DNA of 64,000 bases, taken from NCBI GenBank assembly GCA_029550925.1, contig JAKPGL010000120.1:1-64000 (forward strand). The letters are read 5' to 3'. Position 1 is the stretch's first letter. Each line of letters begins with the position of its first letter. The DNA is from Planctomycetota bacterium (GTDB taxonomy: Bacteria; Planctomycetota; Planctomycetia; Pirellulales; Thermoguttaceae). Under the pieces are notes generated by a model, which saw nothing but the letters and a program-made list of their open reading frames with translations, was not told the origin of the DNA and did no database searches. Of the stretch, positions 17,346 to 27,433 are shown one piece after another. The position numbers and the translations under genes are program-made.

Positions 17346-19124
17346 TTGTTACGAACGCATACCTGCGGCGAACTGCGGTTAGAACATGTTGGTCAACGGG
17401 TGACCCTGTGCGGATGGGTCGATTCGTATCGGGACCATAGTGGGATTTTATTTGTTGATCTGCGGGATCGGTACGGCAAAACCCAGGTGGTCTTCGACCC
17501 CCAATCAGGGGAAGAAGTCCAAAGCCTGGCTCGCACCCTTCGGGCGGAATATGTGGTAGGAGTAACCGGCATCGTCGCCAAACGGCCGGAAGGAACCGCC
17601 AATGCCGCCTTGTCCACGGGCCAGATCGAACTCCGGGCCGAGTCGCTCACGGTGTTCAACAAAAGCACTCCCCCGCCGTTCTACCCAACCGCCAAGGAAA
17701 TACCCTCCGAAGACTTACGTCTGAAATACCGGTATATCGACCTGCGCCGACCCGCCATGCAGCAGACCCTGTTGCTCCGGCACCGGCTGATCAAGATCAT
17801 GCGGGACTATTTCGACGAATTGGGATTTATCGACGTGGAAACCCCCATGCTGGGTCGAAGTACCCCGGAAGGCGCCCGGGATTATCTGGTGCCCAGTCGT
17901 ATTCAGCACGGTTGTTTCTATGCCCTGCCCCAATCCCCGCAACTTTATAAACAAATTCTGATGGTGGCCGGCTACGATCGGTATATCCAGGTGGCCCGCT
18001 GTTTTCGGGACGAAGACCTCCGGGCCGACCGCCAGCCCGAGTTCACCCAATTGGACCTGGAAATGTCGTTCGTCGAGGCGGAAGATATTATCCGCGTGAT
18101 CGACGGCCTGGTGGCCCGGTTGGCCAAGCAGCTTTTAGGCATGGAGCTATCCACGCCGTTGCCTCGGATTACCTATGACGAGGCCATGGAACGGTTCGGC
18201 CACGACGCCCCGGACCTTCGGTTCGGGATGGAGTTGGTGGACCTGACGGACTTGGCCAAGGAGTGCCAGTTTCGGGTGTTTCGGGAGGCGGCCCTCCAGG
18301 GCGGACGGGTCCGGGCCATCAACGCCCCCGGCGCCGCGCCTCGTTATTCCCGAAAAAACCTCGACGATCTGACCAAACTGGTGGTCGAAAACTTCGGGGC
18401 CAAGGGGTTGGCCTGGTTTAAGGTCGAAGCCGACGGCGCCCTGAGTTCGCCCATTGCCAAAAATTTCTCGCCGGACCAGCTTCGGCGGATCGGAGAGCGT
18501 CTGTCGGCTAAGCCTGGCGACCTCGTGCTGGTAGTGGCCGACACGTTCGAAATCACCTGCAAGGCCCTGGCCGCCCTGCGAAAACGCTTTGGGGCGGAAT
18601 TGCAGCTTTACGATCCCGGTTCGTTCCATTTCTCTTGGGTGGTCGAGTTTCCGATGTTTGCCTACGATGCCGAAGAAGGCGGCTGGACCGCCATGCACCA
18701 CCCGTTCACCTCGCCCCGGCCCCAGGACCTACCCTACTTGAGCACCGATCCAGGCCGGTGTCGGGCGCAGGCCTACGACCTGGTGATTAACGGCTACGAG
18801 GCCGGCGGCGGCACCATCCGAATCCATGATCAAGAGCTGCAAAAGCAAGTCTTTCAGATTCTCGGCATCGACCAGGAGCAGGCCCGGGAACGGTTCGGCT
18901 TTCTGCTGGAGGCGCTTCAGTCCGGGGCGCCGCCCCACGGCGGTATTGCCCTGGGGGTGGATCGATTGGTCATGCTCTTCGCCGGGCTGGATAACATCCG
19001 CGATTGTATCGCTTTTCCGAAAACCCAGCGGGCCACCGACCTGATGACCGGCGCCCCCAGCACTGTGGATCCCAAACAGTTGGCGGAACTCGGGATCACC
19101 ATCCGCACGCCCAAGAACCGGTAA
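17346..19124 (+). CDS. aspS: Aspartyl-tRNA synthetase
   Basis: RTHTCGELRLEHVGQRVTLCGWVDSYRDHSGILFVDLRDRYGKTQVVFDP...; FRDEDLRADRQPEFTQLDLEMSF; GIALGVDRLVMLFAGLDNIRDCIAFPKTQ. TTG start. Confidence 0.97.
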   Translation: MLRTHTCGELRLEHVGQRVTLCGWVDSYRDHSGILFVDLRDRYGKTQVVFDPQSGEEVQSLARTLRAEYVVGVTGIVAKRPEGTANAALSTGQIELRAESLTVFNKSTPPPFYPTAKEIPSEDLRLKYRYIDLRRPAMQQTLLLRHRLIKIMRDYFDELGFIDVETPMLGRSTPEGARDYLVPSRIQHGCFYALPQSPQLYKQILMVAGYDRYIQVARCFRDEDLRADRQPEFTQLDLEMSFVEAEDIIRVIDGLVARLAKQLLGMELSTPLPRITYDEAMERFGHDAPDLRFGMELVDLTDLAKECQFRVFREAALQGGRVRAINAPGAAPRYSRKNLDDLTKLVVENFGAKGLAWFKVEADGALSSPIAKNFSPDQLRRIGERLSAKPGDLVLVVADTFEITCKALAALRKRFGAELQLYDPGSFHFSWVVEFPMFAYDAEEGGWTAMHHPFTSPRPQDLPYLSTDPGRCRAQAYDLVINGYEAGGGTIRIHDQELQKQVFQILGIDQEQARERFGFLLEALQSGAPPHGGIALGVDRLVMLFAGLDNIRDCIAFPKTQRATDLMTGAPSTVDPKQLAELGITIRTPKNR

Positions 19125-19342
19125 AAGATCCGCTCCTGAGCGTCCTTTTTGTGGGGGTATCCCTTTCGTCCTGGGGTATTTCTTGCACTCGGAGACCGAA
19201 ATTGCGGGGCGGGAATACCCCAAAAGGAGGGATTCCCTTTGGGTTTGAAAGATGTTCTAATATAGAGAACGGACCAGGGCTGAGGAATTGTTAGGGACGA
19301 CATCGGCCGACCGGCAGAGAAGGGGCGCCGGAGACAAGGCCG

Positions 19343-19846
19343 ATGTACGTGGTCCATCTGGAACATAACCAACTGATTCGTGCGCGATTGGCCGGGCTTT
19401 TGGGGGCGGCAGAAGGACGGCTTGGGCCGTACCAATACCTGGATACGGACGTTCCTGCGGATGTGCGGCGATTGATCCACGCCAATCAGGTGCAACTGGT
19501 GATCCTGGATGCGGCCCTGAACCCGGCGTGGGATAATCGCCATTTACTTTCGGTGCTTCGACACTTGGTCGTAGGCGAGGAGTTGCCGCCGGGTGTGCGA
19601 TTGGCCGATTGCACCGCTCATGCCGTATGCGTTTTGGCCTTCCAACATCATGTACCGTGCGCGTTGTTGACTAGCTATTTGGACTACACCGGAGGAGACC
19701 TTCGGATCAGCGAAGAAAAAATTCGGGAAGTATTTCACGTAAAGGGGGTCTTTCCCAAAACTGGCGGCGGAATGGAACGATGCGCCCACTGGGTGCGGGA
19801 AACCTTAAAACTCGTTCCTATCCCATCTCCCCCTACTGCTCGATAA
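19343..19846 (+). CDS. Hypothetical protein, possibly receiver-like fold
   Basis: 167-aa ORF between aspS and der; QLVILDAALNPAWDNRHLLSVLRHLV loosely resembles a receiver-domain strand/loop. Confidence 0.65.
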   Translation: MYVVHLEHNQLIRARLAGLLGAAEGRLGPYQYLDTDVPADVRRLIHANQVQLVILDAALNPAWDNRHLLSVLRHLVVGEELPPGVRLADCTAHAVCVLAFQHHVPCALLTSYLDYTGGDLRISEEKIREVFHVKGVFPKTGGGMERCAHWVRETLKLVPIPSPPTAR

Positions 19847-19915
19847 ACGAAAAAGCACTTTCTTCTGAGGATCTGCTTCAAGGATTCTGTTTGCGCGGCG
19901 TTTTGGGAAACTGTT

Positions 19916-21256
19916 ATGGGGGTACCGCAGGTTGTCATTGTCGGTCGGCCAAATGTGGGCAAGTCGAGCCTTTTCAACTGGTTAGCAGGCCGACGATTGG
20001 CGATCGTTGATCCAACGCCGGGCGTAACCCGAGATCGGGTAACCTATTTGTTGCCCATCGGGGAACGATTTGTGGAATTGGTGGATACCGGCGGCATGGG
20101 CGCTGCGGAAGGGGACGCTTTAAGCGACGAAGTAGAACGACAAATCGAATATGCTCTGGATACGGCCTCGGTCATTTTGCATGTGGTCGATACTCAAGCC
20201 GGGCTGACGCCGCTGGATCAAGAGGTAGCCAAACGATTGAGGTATGTGGACATCCCTGTCGTCTGTGTGGCGAATAAGGCGGACAACGCCGCTTTAGACG
20301 CCCAGACGCAGGAATTCTATAAACTCGGCCGAAAGGTCATTTCGACCAGTGTGGCCCAGAATCGAGGCAAACAGGAGCTTTTGGAAGAAATCCTCCAGCG
20401 ACTTCCTCCGCCAGAAGGAGAAACATTGCCGGAGGCGGAAATGAAGCTGGCCATCGTGGGCCGACGCAACGTGGGCAAAAGCACCTTCATCAATACCCTG
20501 GTGCAGGCGGAGCGCATGATCACCAGCGAAATCCCCGGCACGACTCGGGACAGCGTCGATGTGCGATTTGAACTGGACGGCAAAGCGTTCATCGCCATCG
20601 ATACGCCGGGCGTGCTTCGGCGCCGAAGCATCGGCGGCGATTTGGATTTCTACAGCCTCCACCGCGCCCAACGAAGCATCCGGCGGGCGGATGTGGTCCT
20701 GCTCTTCCTGGACCCCACCCAACATGTAACCAAGCTCGATAAACAACTGGCCGACTACATCGCCCAACAGTATAAACCCTGCATCCTTGTCGTAAACAAA
20801 TGGGACCTTATGGCGGGCAAAACCCCGACGGAAAAATGGGCCTTGTATCTTCGAGACAGTTTTCCCGCGATGACCTATGCGCCGATTGCGTTCATCACCG
20901 GCAAAACCGGTAAAAACGTGAAAGCCCTATTGAACCATGCGCAGATGCTCTTTAAACAAGCCCGGCAACGGATCAAGACCGGCCAGCTCAATCAACTGCT
21001 CCAAGCCGCCTTGCGACATAACCCGCCGCCCACCCACCAAGGCCGAAAAGTGCGTCTCTATTACGGCGTCCAAGTGGGGATCCAGCCTCCCACCTTGGTC
21101 ATCTTCTGCAACGAACCGAAATGGCTTTCGGCCCCCTACCAGAGGTATCTGCTAGGCTTTCTCCGAGAAAACCTCCCGTATGACGAAGTGCCGATTAAAC
21201 TGTATCTCCGGCGTCGCACCCAAGGCGACCAGCGAGACGAGATCGGCATCGAATAA
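19916..21256 (+). CDS. der: Ribosome biogenesis GTPase Der (EngA)
   Basis: Two tandem G domains: GRPNVGKSSLFN/DTGG/NKAD and GRRNVGKSTFIN/DTPG/NKWD; C-terminal KH-like region. Confidence 0.97.
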   Translation: MGVPQVVIVGRPNVGKSSLFNWLAGRRLAIVDPTPGVTRDRVTYLLPIGERFVELVDTGGMGAAEGDALSDEVERQIEYALDTASVILHVVDTQAGLTPLDQEVAKRLRYVDIPVVCVANKADNAALDAQTQEFYKLGRKVISTSVAQNRGKQELLEEILQRLPPPEGETLPEAEMKLAIVGRRNVGKSTFINTLVQAERMITSEIPGTTRDSVDVRFELDGKAFIAIDTPGVLRRRSIGGDLDFYSLHRAQRSIRRADVVLLFLDPTQHVTKLDKQLADYIAQQYKPCILVVNKWDLMAGKTPTEKWALYLRDSFPAMTYAPIAFITGKTGKNVKALLNHAQMLFKQARQRIKTGQLNQLLQAALRHNPPPTHQGRKVRLYYGVQVGIQPPTLVIFCNEPKWLSAPYQRYLLGFLRENLPYDEVPIKLYLRRRTQGDQRDEIGIE

Positions 21257-21279
21257 ACCCTCCCCCTTGCCCTCAAACG

Positions 21280-21699
21280 CTATCGCCCGCTGGATTGGGG
21301 CGGCGGAAAGACTTCTTCCGGCTTTTTCAGAAGCGGAAAACGCGCCCAATAGGGATATTGGGTGAGTGTGGGATGGGCGTACATTCCAGGCCAATGATAA
21401 GTCGCTTGGGGAGGAACGGGAAATTTATAGCTTCCCGAACAATCACAATTCCAGTAGCCAAGGGAAGCCTTTTTGGCTCCCCAGTGCGGAGAGCATTCTC
21501 CTGCCCCCCCACAAGGAGCACCCCATCTGGAGGGAATTAAAGGAAGCGGAAAAATAGGGCTGTAGGGAACCAATTCTCCTTGAGTACTTGCAACCGGGGG
21601 AGCCCAAATCCCCTGCTCCAAGGGGGAACATGCTCCCCCTATTTCTCCGCCTCCCCCACCCGAAACGCCCCATAGGAAAACCCAGAAGTACGCGATCAC
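21280..21699 (-). CDS. Small secreted protein of planctomycete type (Pro/Trp/Tyr-rich)
   Basis: N-terminal hydrophobic segment; CSGSYKFPVPPQATYHWPGMYAHPTLTQYPYWARFPLLKKPEEVFPPP is not random-looking. Confidence 0.5.
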   Translation of the reverse strand: MIAYFWVFLWGVSGGGGGEIGGACSPLEQGIWAPPVASTQGELVPYSPIFPLPLIPSRWGAPCGGAGECSPHWGAKKASLGYWNCDCSGSYKFPVPPQATYHWPGMYAHPTLTQYPYWARFPLLKKPEEVFPPPQSSGR

Positions 21700-22128
21700 G
21701 GTTCCCTTCCCTTATTGCTAGACTCTTAATTTATTAATCCAAAAAGTCTTCCTATTCGTCATTATCGGTAAAATCGTTCTTTTTTATCCATCCGAAATCG
21801 TTGCCATCTTGTCGGGCTTTTTGGGAAAAATAAGTCTAGTTTGCTGCCAAATCAGGTGATTCGCCAACCTACCATAAGAGGGGTTGCTATCTGCCCACAA
21901 ACGAGAGATGGGCTACCTGGTTCCTTTGGAAAAACGAACGCGACTTGCCTTGCGGCGGTAAAAACTTATGGTTGTATAGCATTCCAGGTGTTCCATCCGA
22001 ATAAGAGGGGAGTTTTGGGACGAAGGTACAAACTCCGGAGATATCTCCTCCCCCAGAAGGGTCTCTCTATTTCCTGGAGCTTCGGGGTGATATAAGGTAA
22101 AGTTAATAAGAATGGCAGGGCTAAGATC

Positions 22129-22641
22129 ATGTCGATGTCCACCAGCCGGAGGGTGCCTGCTCTGATCGAGATTAAGCATAAAAATAGCGGCGAAATACTG
22201 TATTTGGTGGAGGCCCGGAACTTAATGGGGGTCGATCTGAGCGGTGCGCCGTTAGCCGGGGCCAATCTGAGTCGCCAGAACCTCTCCCGATCCAACCTGG
22301 AACAGGCCGACCTCCAAGAGGCCGACTTCAGCTTTTCAATGCTGTATAACGCCCGGTTGGCCCGCGCCAAACTCTGCCGGGCCCAATTCCACGGGGCTTC
22401 TCTGCACTCTTCCGACCTCACCGAAGCCGACCTGACCGAAGCCAACTTCTACCATTCCAACTTGTTTATGTGCGATCTGAGCCGGGCGATCCTGGTAGGC
22501 GCTAAGTTCATCGGCGCCGATCTGACCGGAGCGGTCCTGACGGACGCCAATCTGCAAGGGGCCTCCTTCGACGGCGACACGATTTGGCCCGAAGGGTTTG
22601 ATCCTTTGGCCCACGGAGCAACTACCCAAGCGACAGAATAA
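22129..22641 (+). CDS. Pentapeptide-repeat protein
   Basis: A(D/N)LxxA-type repeats: LSGAPLAGANLSRQNLSRSNLEQADLQEADFSFSML...DLTEADLTEANFYHSNLFMCDLSRA. Confidence 0.92.
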   Translation: MSMSTSRRVPALIEIKHKNSGEILYLVEARNLMGVDLSGAPLAGANLSRQNLSRSNLEQADLQEADFSFSMLYNARLARAKLCRAQFHGASLHSSDLTEADLTEANFYHSNLFMCDLSRAILVGAKFIGADLTGAVLTDANLQGASFDGDTIWPEGFDPLAHGATTQATE

Positions 22642-22812
22642 TCTCGCTCCTAAAGCACCCTGTTGCTCTAGGGGGAGTCTCTGAGTTTTCGGAACGCTTC
22701 AGCCGCTTGGAGACACATTTCTTGTCTTGTCCTCCCCGTGAAGGCGTCCCATCCAGGAATGCCATCCCTGTAAAAACGAGAATCCAGGTAAAAAGCAACC
22801 GTTTAACTTTTC

Positions 22813-22867
22813 TGGATTCTCGCTGATCCGGGAACATACCCGGATTCCCGCTTGCGAGGGAATGATA
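22813..22867. repeat. dRS3-like palindromic repeats (ATTCCCGCTTGCGAGGGAAT plus a degenerate copy)
   Basis: Copy at 22842-22867 matches the one at 11230-11255 except a few bases; degenerate GGATTCTCGCTGATCCGGGAACAT at 22813-22836. Confidence 0.8.
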
Positions 22868-23537
22868 CTCAGGCTCTATCCCGCGAAAAGTAGTGGCTTT
22901 CTTCACTCGGCCGAAGTGTCCCAAGTTTCCAAATAATCTTTGGGGATTTACTTTAACTCGTCCTTCTTAGCCCCCCCTCTTACTATTCCCATACCCCCCC
23001 TATTCCTTATCCCTTGAAAAAACTCCGGAAAATACATGGAGGTTTTTGATCTGTTTCCGAGGGCCTTTGCTTTTTTGGGGAGGGAATTCCCTTGGCAACA
23101 GTCTTTGGTGGGCCTGCTTTTCCTCTGAAATGGGGGGAATTAAAATAAAGGCTTTTCTGGCAGGAAAGGATGTGTTCCTCATTTTCCTTTTTTCGTAACA
23201 TTGTAGCCGAATGCAGTGGGCATATCCTTATCCCTCTCCCCTGGCCGTCGAGAGGGTAGGGTGAGAGGAAAAAGGAGGGAGACAGTCACCTTTTGCCCCC
23301 CTCATTCGGCTAGCCTGACGGCTAGCCGGCCTCTTCCACAGGCGGCAGAGGCAGCTTTCTTCATTCGGCGGAAATGTTACCTTATTTTCTTTCACGGCAA
23401 CTTTGGTGTAGCTAACCCACGGATTGGCGTCCAGGGAATTTGGCGTCGTCCCCGTTAGGGGGCGGGCGTTGGTTTTCCCCAAAATGGACAAAGAGGATGA
23501 TCCTGGGGGCAAAGAGATTTCTTACCTTGGAGCAGGA

Positions 23538-24218
23538 ATGGGCCAGATGAGTCCGGTCGAGACGGCGGCTTACACGGTGATTTTTGCCGTGGTGGGGTTT
23601 TTGTTTCTTTTTGCGGCCTTGTGTTTAGGCCGACTGCTCCGTCCGCATCGGCCCAGCCCGCTCAAACAAGCAGTCTATGAATGCGGTGAAACCTCCGTAG
23701 GCCCCAGCGATTTGCAGTTTGATCTGCGATTCTATGTGGCGGCGTTAGTGTTTATTGTCTTCGAGATAGAGTTGGCCTTCTTCTTCCCCTGGGCCAACGT
23801 ATTTGGAAAGTTGGTTCGGCAGGAAAAGGGGTTAGTAGGTGTGAGGCCGGCCGTTGGGGCAGAACCGACCGCAAAAGACGTTCCTGACAATTTTCTTCCC
23901 CCAGCCCGGAGGCCCGCCGCCGTGGCGGAAAATTCATCCAGGTCGATCTTGCCCTCCGGAACCCAGGAAGCGGTGCGTCGAACGAGCCGACCGTTTGTTT
24001 GGTTGGCCGCCGGCGAACTAGGCGTCTTCCTTGCCATCGTTTTTGTAGGGTTTTTCTATATCTGGCGTCAGGGCGATTTAGATTGGGTTCGGGCTTTAGA
24101 GGCCTTCCCACCGGCGCAGGAAACCGTCTCGGGCCAGTCGCCCCTCCAAACGTCTCCAACGGAACGAGCAACCCCATCGCTGCCGTCGGTTCCTATCCTG
24201 AATCCATATAAGTCGTGA
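23538..24218 (+). CDS. nuoA: NADH-quinone oxidoreductase subunit A with a long inserted loop
   Basis: YECGETSVGPSDLQFDLRFYVAALVFIVFEIELAFFFPWA is the NuoA signature. Start at MGQMSPVE chosen because GGAG precedes it. Confidence 0.9.
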   Translation: MGQMSPVETAAYTVIFAVVGFLFLFAALCLGRLLRPHRPSPLKQAVYECGETSVGPSDLQFDLRFYVAALVFIVFEIELAFFFPWANVFGKLVRQEKGLVGVRPAVGAEPTAKDVPDNFLPPARRPAAVAENSSRSILPSGTQEAVRRTSRPFVWLAAGELGVFLAIVFVGFFYIWRQGDLDWVRALEAFPPAQETVSGQSPLQTSPTERATPSLPSVPILNPYKS

Positions 24219-24326
24219 GTTCTCCCGGAGTCTAAAAGATTCCTGTCAGAATGTTATCGATCGGTCTGGAGGGGCAATACCATCCTTGCCTCGCCCTCTT
24301 TCCCGGATGTTAAAGACAAACAGACT

Positions 24327-24854
24327 ATGGAAACTTCCCAAATCGTCCGTTATCTTCGAGAGCGGTTTCCCAGGGCCATTTTGGGCGAGAACCTTCAGGC
24401 CTTTGATCCTTGGGTCCAGGTGGAGCCTGCGCAGTTACGGGAAGTGTGTTTCTATCTGCGGGACGAGCCAGCACTGCGATTCCAGATGCTCCATCTGATT
24501 ACCGCCGTGGATTATTTAGAAAAACCTCCTGGCGGCGGCCAGGGGGGCTCCGAGGGCCATTTCGAGGTGTTTTATCATCTGAGCAGTTTGGAGCACGGGC
24601 ATCGTCTGGTGCTGAAGGTGCGTCTGCCTCGCTGGAAACACAATCAGCCCGGTCAATTGCCCGAACTGCCTACCCTGAGCGACATCTGGCGCACGGCCGA
24701 GTGGCACGAACGCGAAGTGTATGATCTGAGCGGCGTCTGCTTTATTGGCCATCCGGATTTGCGTCGCATCCTCTGTCCAGAGGATTGGCAAGGGCATCCG
24801 CTGCGCAAAGATTACCCGATGTCCCATCAGTACCAAGGCATTCCAGGACGATGA
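24327..24854 (+). CDS. nuoC: NADH-quinone oxidoreductase subunit C
   Basis: LPTLSDIWRTAEWHEREVYDLSGVCFIGHPDLRRILCPEDWQGHPLRKDYP. Confidence 0.94.
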   Translation: METSQIVRYLRERFPRAILGENLQAFDPWVQVEPAQLREVCFYLRDEPALRFQMLHLITAVDYLEKPPGGGQGGSEGHFEVFYHLSSLEHGHRLVLKVRLPRWKHNQPGQLPELPTLSDIWRTAEWHEREVYDLSGVCFIGHPDLRRILCPEDWQGHPLRKDYPMSHQYQGIPGR

Positions 24855-24917
24855 GGGGAATATTTTTCCATTGGTTTTTGGCCAAGTCCTCTTTTTTCAG
24901 AAGCATACGTTCCTCCG

Positions 24918-26114
24918 ATGGTGGATAGCGTAGTGCCAGAAGAATTTGATCTCCTGACGGAAGAAATTGTGATCAACATGGGCCCTCAGCATCCCAGCAC
25001 GCATGGGGTGCTTCGGCTCATTTTGCGCACCGACGGCGAGGTGGTCCGAGAGGTTCAGCCGGAGATCGGCTATCTGCATCGTTGTGCGGAGAAGATCGGC
25101 GAGAATCTGACGGTTCGGCAATTTACGCCCTATACCGATCGGCTGGACTACCTGGCCGCCATGAACATGAATCTGGGCTGGTCGCTGTGTGTGGAGAAAC
25201 TGTTAAGTTGGCAGGTGCCCGAAAAGTGTCGCCATCTGCGGGTGCTCATGGCGGAGCTGAATCGGATTGCCAGCCACCTGGTGGCGGTGGGCACTTACGG
25301 GTTGGACCTGGGCAATTTTACACCATATATGTATTGTTTTCGGGAACGGGAGAAGATCGTCAACCTGTTCGAGGCAGTCTGCGGTGCCCGGCTCACCTAT
25401 CACTATATTGTGCCTGGCGGGGTGATGGGGGATCTACCGCCCGGCTGGTTGCGAGAATGTTCCCGGTTTTTGGACCAATTCCAGGCCACCTTGAACGACC
25501 TTCACGCCCTGCTAACAAACAATTATATTTTTATCCGTCGAACCGCTGGCGTTGGCGTTTTGCCGCTGGGGACGGCCATTAGTTACGGCTGTACGGGACC
25601 GGTGTTGCGGGCAAGCGGCTTGGCGTGGGACCTTCGCCGCCATGGGGAACCTATTTATACACAAATGTACGCCCCCTACGATTTCCAGATCGTCGCCCCG
25701 CAGGACGGCCAATATCCCGACGACGGCCTTTCTCCGCCGGTCCCCGACGACGCCGTGGTGGGCGATTGCTGGCACCGGTTTTATGTCCGGATGCGCGAAA
25801 TCGTCCAATCGGTCCGCATTGTCCGCCAGGCGATCCAATGGTACCAGGAAGCGGACGGCTCGGTGGGCGAACCGATGAAAATCCAGCAGAAGCTCCCCGT
25901 CGCCGAAGCCTACCTGGAAACCGAGGCCCCCAAAGGACAACTGGGTTTTTTGATTGTCGGCCAGGGCGCGTCGATTCCCCGACGGGTCCGCATCCGTTCG
26001 AGCAGTTTTTGCAACCTTTCGGTTTTGCCAGAGTTGTGCCGGGGCTGTTTGGTGGCCGATGTACCCGCTATTGTCGGTTCGTTGGACCTCGTGCTAGGCG
26101 AGGTAGATCGGTAA
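24918..26114 (+). CDS. nuoD: NADH-quinone oxidoreductase subunit D
   Basis: INMGPQHPSTHGVLRLILRTDGEVV...EIGYLHRCAEKIGEN...YGCTGPVLRASGLAWDLR...GSLDLVLGEVDR. Confidence 0.96.
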   Translation: MVDSVVPEEFDLLTEEIVINMGPQHPSTHGVLRLILRTDGEVVREVQPEIGYLHRCAEKIGENLTVRQFTPYTDRLDYLAAMNMNLGWSLCVEKLLSWQVPEKCRHLRVLMAELNRIASHLVAVGTYGLDLGNFTPYMYCFREREKIVNLFEAVCGARLTYHYIVPGGVMGDLPPGWLRECSRFLDQFQATLNDLHALLTNNYIFIRRTAGVGVLPLGTAISYGCTGPVLRASGLAWDLRRHGEPIYTQMYAPYDFQIVAPQDGQYPDDGLSPPVPDDAVVGDCWHRFYVRMREIVQSVRIVRQAIQWYQEADGSVGEPMKIQQKLPVAEAYLETEAPKGQLGFLIVGQGASIPRRVRIRSSSFCNLSVLPELCRGCLVADVPAIVGSLDLVLGEVDR

Positions 26115-26203
26115 AGGGCTTCGTCGTTTGAGCGTCCTCGGCGGCGGAAGAGTGGTAGTTACCGGAAACGTTGGCTAGATATTTTCTACAAAATACAATC
26201 CCT

Positions 26204-27433
26204 ATGAGTTCGTGGTTGTTACAATTGGGTTTTGCCGATTGGCTTGCCTACGGGTCGGCTGGGCTGATCAAGGCCGGTTTGGTCTTGGTCCTGGTGCTTT
26301 TTACGCCTATGCTGGCCCTGTGGATGGAGCGGAAGATTGCCGGTCGGATTCAGGATCGGCTTGGACCGACGCGTACCGGCGGCCGGTTCGGCTGGTTGCA
26401 GTCGCCGGCCGACGGGATAAAACTCCTCATGAAGGAAGACCTCATGCCAGCGGCGGCTGACCCGCTGCTGTTTCGGCTGGCCCCCTATCTGAGTTTTTGC
26501 GCCGTATTTTGTCTGTTTGTGGTTTTACCGATGGCCGACGGCTGGGCGCCGGCCGGTTGGGACTCCGCCCTGTTTTTCTTTTTGGCGGTAGCCGGTTTGG
26601 AAGTCTTCGGCGTGATCTTGGCCGGGTATGCCTCCGGCTCCAAATGGTCGCTTTTCGGCGCCATGCGCGAAGCCGCCCAAGTCGTAAGCTACGAAGTGCC
26701 GTTAGGTCTTTGTGTGGTGGTTCCGGTGGTGGTCGCCGGTAGCATGGACCTGGAGGAAATCGCTCGAATGCAAGAGGGCTGGTTCACCCGCTGGTTCATC
26801 TTCCACGATCCGTTCACTTTTTTGACCTTTTGGATTTACGCCGCCTGCGCCATGGCTGGTCTGAACCGGGCGCCGTTTGACCTGCCCGAAGCCGAGAGCG
26901 AACTGGTCGCCGGCTTTGCCACCGAATATTCCGGTTTCCGATGGGCGGTCTTTTTCATGGCCGAATATGCCGCCATGTTCGCCTGGAGCGGCCTGGGAGC
27001 GATTCTTTTCTTCGGCGGATGGAACGGACCAGTTCCGGTGGCCAGTTGGCTGGGGCTTGTATCCACGAACGGGCCGCTGGCCGGCTTTTTGGGCAACCTG
27101 CTCAGCCTGCTCAATTTCCTCCTGAAAGCGCTGCTGGGGGTAACGGTGATGATCTGGGCACGCTGGACCCTGCCCCGTTTGCGCATCGACCAGGTCATCG
27201 CCATGTGCTGGAAGTACTGTGTGCCGCTGGCTACGCTCATGTTGGTAGGCGTGGTGTTCTGGCAAGCGATTAGCATGGAAATATTTTCACCAAAACCCAC
27301 CGGCTCTTGCACCGTCCGCTGTTCAAGCAATCCGCCCCGGCTTTCCCAGGGGGCTTGGCCAGAGGAAACTCCTTCGGCTTTTCCCTTGCCAACCCGTTCC
27401 GGTCTTGCCAGCCAGAGAGGACTGGTACGATGA
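26204..27433 (+). CDS. nuoH: NADH-quinone oxidoreductase subunit H
   Basis: WMERKIAGRIQDRLGPTRTGGRFGWLQSPADGIKLLMKED...NRAPFDLPEAESELVAGFATEYSGFRWAVFFMAEY. Confidence 0.96.
   Translation: MSSWLLQLGFADWLAYGSAGLIKAGLVLVLVLFTPMLALWMERKIAGRIQDRLGPTRTGGRFGWLQSPADGIKLLMKEDLMPAAADPLLFRLAPYLSFCAVFCLFVVLPMADGWAPAGWDSALFFFLAVAGLEVFGVILAGYASGSKWSLFGAMREAAQVVSYEVPLGLCVVVPVVVAGSMDLEEIARMQEGWFTRWFIFHDPFTFLTFWIYAACAMAGLNRAPFDLPEAESELVAGFATEYSGFRWAVFFMAEYAAMFAWSGLGAILFFGGWNGPVPVASWLGLVSTNGPLAGFLGNLLSLLNFLLKALLGVTVMIWARWTLPRLRIDQVIAMCWKYCVPLATLMLVGVVFWQAISMEIFSPKPTGSCTVRCSSNPPRLSQGAWPEETPSAFPLPTRSGLASQRGLVR

Noticed and set aside
24219-24326. Hidden nuoB between nuoA and nuoC
   Set aside because: Gap is only ~108 bp; no reading frame with NuoB Cys motifs in either strand.
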